From positions 1-18,050 of the forward strand of contig CAYLNM010000089.1 in the NCBI GenBank assembly GCA_964385045.1: a DNA stretch of 18,050 bases, read 5' to 3'. Of the stretch, positions 1 to 6,663 are shown one piece after another (position 1 is the first letter of the stretch; each line of letters starts with the position of its first letter). The notes under the pieces were generated by a model. It worked only from the letters and a program-made list of their open reading frames with translations, searched no databases and was not told the DNA's origin. The stretch comes from CAYLNM01 sp964385045. GTDB taxonomy: Bacteria > Planctomycetota > Phycisphaerae > Phycisphaerales > SM1A02. The position numbers and the translations under genes were made by a program.

Positions 1-123
1 CGCCCGCCGCCCGAACGCCGAGCGAGTCGGAATCCCGGGATTGTCCCTTCGCGTGAAGGACTCCGGCGTTCGCTCTCGGCCTGTCGGGAACGCGGCCCGA
101 GGTTCGCCGCGCCCCGATGACCC

Positions 124-127
124 GGAG
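124..127 (+). promoter_or_regulatory. Ribosome binding site GGAG deciding the start at 135
   Basis: GGAG lies seven bases before the ATG at 135. The alternative in-frame ATG at 117 has no purine-rich element in front of it, so 135 is preferred. The 1-123 stretch shows no gene and no convincing promoter hexamers. Confidence 0.55.
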
Positions 128-134
128 ATCGCCC

Positions 135-2702
135 ATGTCGTGCCCCGCCCGTTCGGCCGCCCGCTCGCTGGATCGCACGAGCGCCGCACCAGCGCCTCGC
201 CGAGCGCAGACCGTGCGCGGCGCGGTCGCCGCGTTCGCCCTCGTGGGCGTCGCCGCATCGGCGACCGCCGCCGACCTCGCGGTCCCCGGCGACCATCCCA
301 CCATCCAGGCCGCGATCGACGCGGCCGTCGACGGCGATCGCGTGCTCGTCGCCCCCGGCACCTACCTCGAGCGGCTGGACATCGACGGCGTCGCGGTCCG
401 CATCGTGGGCACCGGCGACACGGCGGCCGACGTCGTGATCGACGCGGAGCACGAGCCGGACGGTCCCGCGGTGCGGATCGCGGGCGTCCCCTCGGCCTCG
501 GGTCCGGTGGGCCTCGAGCACCTGACGGTGCGCCGCGGCGGCTGGCCGAGCTCCACCGCGGGGACGGTTCGGATCGAGGATGCGTCCCCGGAGATCCGGG
601 GCTGCCGCTTCGTGGAAGGGCTGGGGAACGTCGGGACGGTGGCCGTCGTCGAGGGGGGCAGCCCGCGGTTCGTCGACTGCGAGATGCTGGACAACACCGC
701 CCCGTCCAACGGCGCCCTGATCTCGGTGCTCGGCGGCACGGTGCGGGTCGAGGGCGGGCGCATGGCGGGCAACGACACCGCCTCGGCGCTGCTGTACGCC
801 TCCGGCGGCAACCTGACCGTGGAGCGGGTGCGGATCGAGCAGAACCTCGGGACGGGCTTCGTCCTCCGCGTGGCGAGCGGCATGTCGGCCCGGGTCCAGA
901 GCTGCATCCTGCGGCAGAACGAGGGGGCCCAGCCGGCGATCCAGGTCCGTCCGGACGGATACGCGGACGTCCTGAGCAGCACCTGGATCGGCGAGGAGTA
1001 CCCGTCGTTCGCGTCGATCTCGGGCTGGTTCGTCGTGCGGAACTCGATCGTCCGCGGCGGCGGCGAGTCGCCTCCGATCCAGATCTTCGGGGTCGGGTCG
1101 GCCAACGTCTCCTGGAGCAACGTCGAAGGCGGATGGCCGGGCACCGGCAACCTCGACGTCGATCCGATGTTCGAGTCCGCGCCCGGCAACCTGCGGCTGC
1201 GTCCCGGCTCGCCGTGCATCGACGCCGGGACGTACGGGGCGGTCTTCGTCGGCGATCTCGACGTGGACGGGCTCGACCGGATCGTGGACGACCGCAACGT
1301 GCCGAACAGCGGCAGCGGCCAGTTCCCGTTCCCCGACATGGGAGCCCACGAGCGGCAGCTGGACATCCGCTACGTGGACGACTCGGCGCCCGCCGGCGGC
1401 GACGGGCTGTCGTGGGCGACCGCGTTCCGCGACGTACAGAATGCCGCCGAGGACGCGGGGCCCGTTCCGGTGGCCGAGATCTGGATCGCGGCCGGCACCT
1501 ACCGCGTGGACGGCGGCACCGGGGATCGCGACCGCTCGCTGGAGATGCGGAGCGGCCTGGCGATTCGCGGCGGCTTCGCCGGCGACGAGACGCGGCGCGA
1601 GGAGGCCGACCGCCGCGCCAACCTCACGCTCCTCGACGGCGACATCAATCAGCCGACCTTCTCCGACAACACCCAGCACGTGGTGCGGGCGGATGGCGTC
1701 GACGCGACCGGACTGCTCACCGGCGTCACGATCCAGCGCGGGATCGCCAATGGGGCCCAGCGGTTCGGCGGCGGACTCTTCGTCACCGGAGGGGCCCCGC
1801 GGATCCACGGCGTCACCTTCCGCCGCAACTCCACCCTCGGCGACGGAGCGGCGATCGCCGCGATCGAGTCGGACGTGGACCTCCGCGACGTGGCGGTGGT
1901 CAACCACAATCCGACCGGCTCGGCGAACTCGATCGTCTTCCTCGACGGCGGCGAGCCCAGCCTCGCCAACGTTCTGATCGCGAGCAACGACCTGAACGAC
2001 GGGCCGGCCCTGCACGTGCGGAACGTGGAGGAGCTGCGGTTCCGGCAGGTCACGATCGCCGGCAATCGCGGTGGCGGCACGACGGCCGGCGCGTGGTTCG
2101 AGGACGTGTTCACGCGGCTCTCCAACTGCATCCTCTGGGGCAACGAGCCGACGACGCCGCCGCCCGGCGACGAGCCGTGGCTCGGGCAGCTCCGCGTCGA
2201 CGGCGGCTCGGTGGACGGGGGATGGACCACGGTCGAGGGCTACGTCGAGGAGGCCGTCTTCCCCGGCGGCGCCGAGTGCGACGGCGAGGATCCGCGCTTC
2301 CTCGATCCGGACGGCCCCGACGACATCCCCGCCAACGCCGACGACGTGTGGCGCCTCGCCCCCGGCTCGCCGGCGATCGACGCGGGCATCGTGGAGGAGG
2401 CGGACGGGCTGGAGCTCGACCTCGCGGGCGGGCCGCGACGCCTGGACGACCCGGGCACCGTGGACCGCGGGGACGGGCCAGCCCCGGTGGTCGACCGCGG
2501 ACCGTACGAGTTCGACGGCGTCACCTGTCTCGCGGACGTCGACGGCGACGGCGCGGTCGCCCTCGGCGACCTGCTGTCGGTGCTCTCGGCCTTCGGCGCA
2601 TGCTCGGGTGCCGCCTGCCCGGCGGACCTGAACGCCGACGGGGTGGTCGCCCTCGACGATCTGCTCGCGGTGCTCTCGGCCTGGGGTCCGTGCCCGGCGT
2701 GA
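135..2702 (+). CDS. Secreted double beta-helix protein with choice-of-anchor-Q-like segments and C-terminal GC-type dockerin-like module
   Basis: 855 residues from the ATG at 135. A signal peptide is visible: a basic stretch near residue 22, a hydrophobic core at about 29-43 and a likely cut after ASATA (45). The mature protein starts with PGDHPTIQAAIDAA, the usual opening of right-handed parallel beta-helix (pectate-lyase-like) proteins. A second helix begins near residue 408 (YVDDSAPAGGDGLSWATAF), as in polymorphic outer-membrane-protein-like families. Each half closes with an LxPGSPxIDAG...DxGxxE segment (about 354-402 and 741-792), as in choice-of-anchor-Q proteins. Residues 798-855 hold two calcium-loop repeats, DVDGDGAVALGDLLSVLS and DLNADGVVALDDLLAVLS, bracketed by cysteines. 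No catalytic residues could be assigned. The likely role is an extracellular or surface protein that binds or acts on polysaccharide (inference). It is transcribed alone and ends 28 bp before a hairpin terminator. An upstream ATG at 117 would add six residues. Confidence 0.88.
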   Translation: MSCPARSAARSLDRTSAAPAPRRAQTVRGAVAAFALVGVAASATAADLAVPGDHPTIQAAIDAAVDGDRVLVAPGTYLERLDIDGVAVRIVGTGDTAADVVIDAEHEPDGPAVRIAGVPSASGPVGLEHLTVRRGGWPSSTAGTVRIEDASPEIRGCRFVEGLGNVGTVAVVEGGSPRFVDCEMLDNTAPSNGALISVLGGTVRVEGGRMAGNDTASALLYASGGNLTVERVRIEQNLGTGFVLRVASGMSARVQSCILRQNEGAQPAIQVRPDGYADVLSSTWIGEEYPSFASISGWFVVRNSIVRGGGESPPIQIFGVGSANVSWSNVEGGWPGTGNLDVDPMFESAPGNLRLRPGSPCIDAGTYGAVFVGDLDVDGLDRIVDDRNVPNSGSGQFPFPDMGAHERQLDIRYVDDSAPAGGDGLSWATAFRDVQNAAEDAGPVPVAEIWIAAGTYRVDGGTGDRDRSLEMRSGLAIRGGFAGDETRREEADRRANLTLLDGDINQPTFSDNTQHVVRADGVDATGLLTGVTIQRGIANGAQRFGGGLFVTGGAPRIHGVTFRRNSTLGDGAAIAAIESDVDLRDVAVVNHNPTGSANSIVFLDGGEPSLANVLIASNDLNDGPALHVRNVEELRFRQVTIAGNRGGGTTAGAWFEDVFTRLSNCILWGNEPTTPPPGDEPWLGQLRVDGGSVDGGWTTVEGYVEEAVFPGGAECDGEDPRFLDPDGPDDIPANADDVWRLAPGSPAIDAGIVEEADGLELDLAGGPRRLDDPGTVDRGDGPAPVVDRGPYEFDGVTCLADVDGDGAVALGDLLSVLSAFGACSGAACPADLNADGVVALDDLLAVLSAWGPCPA

Positions 2703-2730
2703 TCGCGGGCCCGGCGCCGACGGTGGGGGC

Positions 2731-2762
2731 GACGCCGCGCGGGCTCCGGTCCGCGCGGCGTC
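2731..2762. terminator. GC-rich hairpin, probable terminator
   Basis: GACGCCGCGCGG (2731-2742) and CCGCGCGGCGTC (2751-2762) form a perfect 12-bp stem around an 8-base loop, 28 bp after the stop of the beta-helix gene. No U-run follows; the tail begins GTCCGTTCC. It could serve the gene on the plus strand and the coding-like remnant arriving from the minus strand. Confidence 0.7.
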
Positions 2763-2793
2763 GTCCGTTCCGGGCTCGGGGCCGCCGCCGGCG

Positions 2794-3101
2794 CCAGCGG
2801 CCCGCCGCCTCCGCGTGGCCCGCCTCGGGCTCGGCGGCCGCCCGGGCGTCGTACGGCTCGATCGTCCGCTCCTCGACCGCGAGCGTCTCCTCGTCGTCGG
2901 GCCGGTCGGTCTCGGCGCGGATGGCGTGCGCGGCGAGCAGGTGCGTCTCCGCGCCGGCGAAGACCCCCGCGCCCGGCGTGGGCCCGGGCGGCGTTCCGCG
3001 ACTCCGGGCCGAAGGCCGCGACGCGGCGCGCGAGCGCGTCGCGGTGGGCGGGCAGCGTCTCCGCGATCGCCCCCGACTCGAGCAGGGCCCGGCGGCTCCA
3101 T
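2794..3101 (-). pseudogene. Frame-broken coding-like remnant downstream of oxyR, unrecognised
   Basis: Reading the minus strand after oxyR, two adjacent stretches look coding. Segment A (3085 down to about 2970) reads LLESGAIAETLPAHRDALAR onward. Segment B (2964 to about 2794) includes VFAGAETHLLAAHAIRAE and an acidic run. Every codon I read in them ends in G or C, as in the real genes here. They lie in different frames, offset by one base at a run of five C on the plus strand (2964-2968). An ATG at 3101-3099 overlaps the oxyR stop as TGATG, suggesting a translationally coupled gene, but segment A is one base out of its frame too. No minus-strand stop occurs in any frame from about 2530 to 3100, so the natural C-terminus is absent. 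It may be a decayed gene cut at its 3' end or a real gene hit by base-call indels. I do not recognise the family. Confidence 0.4.
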
Positions 3102-4009
3102 CACCCGCCGCTCGTCCCGACCTCCAGCTCCAGCAGCGCCGCGAAGCGGTCGGCCAGCAGCGATCGCGTCCGGCCGATGCGCGTCGCGAGGCCGATCGCC
3201 CGCCGCGGGACCGGTCGCCGAAGCCGGGCGAATCGCAGCCCGTCCGACGGGCGGCGCCGCGCCGCCATCTCGGGCACGAGCGACACGCCGAGCCCGAGTC
3301 GGACCAGCTCGAAGACGGTGTCGAGCTGTCGGGCGTGGCAGGCCAGCTCCCCCGCGAGCCGGTGGCGGGAGCAGAAGTGCTCGATCTGCTGGCCGAGGCA
3401 GTGCACCCCGCTCAGGCTGATCCGCGGATGCTTGCGGAGCTCGCCCAGCGTCAGGTCGGCCGGCACGTCCAGCGGCCCGTCCCCGGGCGCGACCACGAGG
3501 AGGCGCTCCGAGCCCAGCGTCTCGCACTCCACCCGCGGGTGGCTCACCGGCGGGCTCAGCACCGCCACGTCGATGGCGTGCTCGTCGAGCCGCTCGAGCA
3601 GCCCCTCGGTCAGGTCCTCCTGCACCACGAGCTCGCACGCGGGCGACTCGGCCCGCAGCCGCGCGAGGACGGGGGGCAGCAGGTACGGGGACATCGTCGG
3701 GATGGCCCCGACCACGAGACGCCCGGCCCCGGCCTCGACCGCCTCGCCGATGCCCTCCGTGACCGCCTCGATCGCCCGGACCGCCCGGCGCGCGCGGGGC
3801 AGCAGCTGCCGCCCCTCGTCCGTCAGCACGAGGCCGCGGCCCACCCGCTCGAACACGGGGAAGCCCGCGATCGCCTCGAGCCGCTGCAGGTGGCCGGTCA
3901 CGGTGGGCTGGGCGAGCCCGAGCCGGCGGGCGGCCCCGCGCACGGATCCCGCCTCCGCCACCGCCACGAAGCACCGCAGGTGCCGGGACTCGGGATGCTC
4001 GTCGCCCAT
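3101..4009 (-). CDS. oxyR: LysR-type hydrogen peroxide sensor and activator OxyR
   Basis: 302 residues, the usual LysR-family length. Residues about 8-65 form the winged helix-turn-helix (AEAGSVRGAARRLGLAQPTVTGHLQRLE), followed by the linker helix. The effector domain carries GVHCLGQQIEHFC with C204 and C213 nine residues apart. This matches E. coli OxyR C199/C208 in spacing and in the preceding histidine; these cysteines form the disulfide that switches OxyR on. The stretch LGLGVSLVPEMAA also fits the family. The start is supported by GGAG at 4017-4020, seven bases upstream. The gene is divergent from katG across a 295-bp region that holds a LysR-type palindrome, so it most likely activates katG under peroxide and represses itself (family knowledge plus inference). 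Its stop overlaps an ATG as TGATG, leading into a broken reading frame. Confidence 0.93.
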   Translation of the reverse strand: MGDEHPESRHLRCFVAVAEAGSVRGAARRLGLAQPTVTGHLQRLEAIAGFPVFERVGRGLVLTDEGRQLLPRARRAVRAIEAVTEGIGEAVEAGAGRLVVGAIPTMSPYLLPPVLARLRAESPACELVVQEDLTEGLLERLDEHAIDVAVLSPPVSHPRVECETLGSERLLVVAPGDGPLDVPADLTLGELRKHPRISLSGVHCLGQQIEHFCSRHRLAGELACHARQLDTVFELVRLGLGVSLVPEMAARRRPSDGLRFARLRRPVPRRAIGLATRIGRTRSLLADRFAALLELEVGTSGG

Positions 4010-4201
4010 CGCGTGGCTCCTCGACGCCGCGGGACCCCGGGGTGGCGATCGGAAGGCCTCCCCCCGGGAGGCGGGGTGCCGCTGCGCCTCGGCCTCGGTG
4101 GCGGCGGGGCGGCTCCCCCCGGGACGCGGGGCGCCGGGGTCCCGGCGTCCCGGGGCGGTGTCGACCGACGCCTTCCGAGCGTGCTCGGCGGCACGGTCGC
4201 C

Positions 4202-4226
4202 TTGATCGGTAATGCCGATCGATCAA
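4202..4226. promoter_or_regulatory. Probable OxyR operator (LysR-type ATC-N9-GAT box)
   Basis: ATCGGTAATGCCGAT at 4205-4219 is a perfect ATC-N9-GAT, T-N11-A LysR box. It extends to GATCGG/CCGATC (4204-4209, 4215-4220). A second, slightly shifted inverted repeat, TTGATCG (4202-4208) with CGATCAA (4220-4226), overlaps it. It lies between divergent oxyR and katG, about 65 bp before the proposed katG transcription start, the classic site for LysR-type activators. A looser inverted repeat, ATACC (4254-4258) with GGTAT (4263-4267), lies further down. Confidence 0.65.
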
Positions 4227-4241
4227 ATCGCCGATGCGGCC

Positions 4242-4270
4242 TGTCCGCCGATCATACCGCGGGGTATCCT
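4242..4270 (+). promoter_or_regulatory. Candidate katG promoter
   Basis: TATCCT at 4265-4270 is a reasonable -10 element in an otherwise GC-dominated region. A poor -35 candidate, TGTCCG (4242-4247), lies 17 bp upstream. A weak -35 is what an activator-dependent promoter would show. Transcription would start near 4277, giving a leader of about 28 bases. Confidence 0.35.
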
Positions 4271-4304
4271 GCCGGGCCTGCGAATCACTTCCTCCGGACC
4301 CCCG

Positions 4305-6536
4305 ATGCGAGAATTCCCGGTGACGACTGCCAGCACCTCCAACGGCACCCAGACCCCGGCCAACGGCTGCCCCGTCATGAACGGCTCCGTGGCCGCGCCT
4401 CCGACCCGCTTCCAGACCAACCGCGACTGGTGGCCGGAGCAGGTCGACCTTCGCGTCCTGCACCGGCACCCCGAGACCCGGGACCCGATGGGTCCGGACT
4501 TCGACTACCGGAAGGAGTTCGAGTCGCTGGACCTCGCGGCGGTCAAGCAGGACCTGTACCGGCTGATGACCGACTCGAAGGACTGGTGGCCCGCGGACTG
4601 GGGCCACTACGGCCCCTTCATGATCCGCATGGCCTGGCACGCCGCCGGCACCTACCGCATCGCCGACGGGCGCGGCGGCGCGCGCAGCGGCATGCAGCGG
4701 TTCGCGCCGCTGAACAGCTGGCCGGACAACGCCAACCTCGACAAGGCCCGCCGGCTGCTGTGGCCGATCAAGCAGAAGTACGGCCGCAAGCTCTCGTGGG
4801 CCGACCTGATGGTGCTCGCCGGCAACGCGGCCCTCGAGTCGATGGGCTTCGAGACCTTCGGCTTCGGCGGCGGCCGCGAGGACCGCTGGGAGGCCGAGGA
4901 CGCGATCTACTGGGGCCCCGAGACCGAGTGGCTCGGCGACAACCGCTACCGCGGCGACCGGATGCTCGAGACGCCGCTCGGCGCGGTGCAGATGGGCCTG
5001 ATCTACGTCAACCCCGAGGGGCCCAACGGCAATCCGGACCCGGCCGCCTCGGCGATCGACGTCCGCGAGACCTTCGCCCGGATGGCGATGAACGACGAGG
5101 AGACTGTCGCCCTCATCGCCGGCGGTCACACCTTCGGCAAGACGCACTCGGCCGGCCCGGCGGGCGAGCACGTCGGCCGCGAGCCCGAGGGGGCCGACAT
5201 CGTCGAGATGGGCCTGGGCTGGAAGAACCGGCTCGGCACCGGCCGGGGCGAGCACACCATCACGAGCGACATGGAGGGCGCCTGGACGCCCACGCCCACC
5301 CGGTGGGACATGAGCTACTTCGACACGCTCTTCGGTCACGAGTGGCAGAAGGTCAAGAGCCCCGGCGGCGCGTGGCAGTGGGAGCCGGTCGACGAGGCCG
5401 CCCGCACCGTGCCCGACGCGCACGTGCCCGGCAAGCTCAACAAGCCGATGATGCTCACCACCGACATCGCCCTGCGCGTGGATCCGATCTACGAGAAGAT
5501 CTCGCGGCGCTTCCACGAGCACCCCGAGCAGTTCGCCGATGCCTTCGCCCGCGCCTGGTACAAGCTCACCCACCGCGACATGGGCCCGCACGCCCGGCTC
5601 GCCGGCCCGGAGGTCCCGGAGCCGCAGGAGTGGCAGGACCCGGTCCCGCCGGTCGACCACGAGCTGGTGGACGAGCAGGACGTCGCCGCGATCAAGCAGG
5701 CCATCCTCGCCACCGGCCTGCCGGTCTCGAAGCTCGTCGCCACCGCGTGGGCCGCGGCCTCGTCGTTCCGCGGCACCGACCTGCGCGGCGGCGCCAACGG
5801 CGGCCGCATCCGCCTCGCCCCGCAGAAGGACTGGGTCGTCAACGATCCCGACGTCCTCGCCGAGACGATCCCCGCCCTCGAGACCGTGCAGGCGGACTTC
5901 AACGCCAAGGCGAGCGGCGGCAAGAAGGTCTCCTTCGCGGACGTCGTCGTCCTCGGCGGCGCCGCCGCGATCGAGGAGGCCGCCCGCCGGGCCGGTCACG
6001 AGGTGACGGTGCCGTTCCGGCCCGGGCGGACCGACGCGACGCAGGAGACCACCGACGTCGCCTCGTTCGACGTCCTCGAGCCGCACGCCGACGGCTTCCG
6101 CAACTACGTGCACCCCGGTCTCTCGCGGCCGGCCGAGCACCTGCTCGTCGACCGGGCCGAGTTCCTGACCCTCACCGCGCCCCAGATGACCGCGCTCGTC
6201 GGCGGCCTCCGCGTCCTGAACGCCAACACCGGCGGATCGCCCCTCGGCGTCTTCACCGAGCGGCCCGAGCACCTGACGAACGACTTCTTCGTCACCGTGC
6301 TCGACATGGGCCTCGAGTGGCGGGTCTCCGAGAAGTGCGAGCACTTCTACGAGGGCGTGGACCGGGCCACCGGCGAGGTCCGCTGGACCGGGACCGCGGT
6401 CGACCTCGTCTTCGGGTCGCACTCGGAGCTGCGGGCGCTGTCCGAGGTCTACGCCTGCGACGACGGCGAGGCGAAGTTCGTCGAGGACTTCGTCCGCGCG
6501 TGGGACGCCGTCATGAACCTCGACCGCTTCGACTGA
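4305..6536 (+). CDS. katG: Catalase-peroxidase KatG
   Basis: 743 residues, close to the usual 730-750. This bifunctional haem enzyme breaks down hydrogen peroxide as catalase and peroxidase. Distal haem pocket: R108, W111 and H112 in IRMAWH. The covalent Met-Tyr-Trp adduct needed for catalase activity can form from W111, Y234 (MGLIYVNPEGP) and M260 (ARMAMNDEE). Proximal side: H275 in GGHTFGKTH, W327 and D387. The mobile arginine is R424 in THRDMGP. The second, haemless domain is complete and ends MNLDRFD. No export signal is seen, so it should be cytoplasmic. The ATG at 4305 gives a normal N-terminus with the NGCPVMNG motif. The ATG at 4212 lies inside the OxyR palindrome and is rejected, and a GTG at 4320 is a possible alternative. 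Divergent oxyR indicates peroxide induction. Confidence 0.97.
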   Translation: MREFPVTTASTSNGTQTPANGCPVMNGSVAAPPTRFQTNRDWWPEQVDLRVLHRHPETRDPMGPDFDYRKEFESLDLAAVKQDLYRLMTDSKDWWPADWGHYGPFMIRMAWHAAGTYRIADGRGGARSGMQRFAPLNSWPDNANLDKARRLLWPIKQKYGRKLSWADLMVLAGNAALESMGFETFGFGGGREDRWEAEDAIYWGPETEWLGDNRYRGDRMLETPLGAVQMGLIYVNPEGPNGNPDPAASAIDVRETFARMAMNDEETVALIAGGHTFGKTHSAGPAGEHVGREPEGADIVEMGLGWKNRLGTGRGEHTITSDMEGAWTPTPTRWDMSYFDTLFGHEWQKVKSPGGAWQWEPVDEAARTVPDAHVPGKLNKPMMLTTDIALRVDPIYEKISRRFHEHPEQFADAFARAWYKLTHRDMGPHARLAGPEVPEPQEWQDPVPPVDHELVDEQDVAAIKQAILATGLPVSKLVATAWAAASSFRGTDLRGGANGGRIRLAPQKDWVVNDPDVLAETIPALETVQADFNAKASGGKKVSFADVVVLGGAAAIEEAARRAGHEVTVPFRPGRTDATQETTDVASFDVLEPHADGFRNYVHPGLSRPAEHLLVDRAEFLTLTAPQMTALVGGLRVLNANTGGSPLGVFTERPEHLTNDFFVTVLDMGLEWRVSEKCEHFYEGVDRATGEVRWTGTAVDLVFGSHSELRALSEVYACDDGEAKFVEDFVRAWDAVMNLDRFD

Positions 6537-6580
6537 TCGGGTCCGGCCCGCCGCCGCGGCGGGCGGAACGCCTCGGACAA

Positions 6581-6621
6581 GACGGGGGAGGGGTCGCGTG
6601 CGTCGCGATCCCTCCCCCGTC
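6581..6621. terminator. Long hairpin terminator between katG and the convergent gene
   Basis: GACGGGGGAGGG (6581-6592) pairs perfectly with CCCTCCCCCGTC (6610-6621). The stem continues inward through GTCGCG/CGCGAT with one G-T pair around the loop TGCGT, giving 18 bp in all. The plus-strand tail is GTCGTTTCA. It sits between the 3' ends of katG and the minus-strand gene at 6664, so it can end transcription from both sides. Confidence 0.85.
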
Positions 6622-6663
6622 GTCGTTTCACGCCCGCGGGGCGGCGGCGCGGCGAGGCGGTCC

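Noticed and set aside
4212..4304. Upstream ATG for katG at 4212
   Set aside because: It lies inside the OxyR palindrome and ahead of the likely -10 element; the added 31 residues are not typical of KatG.
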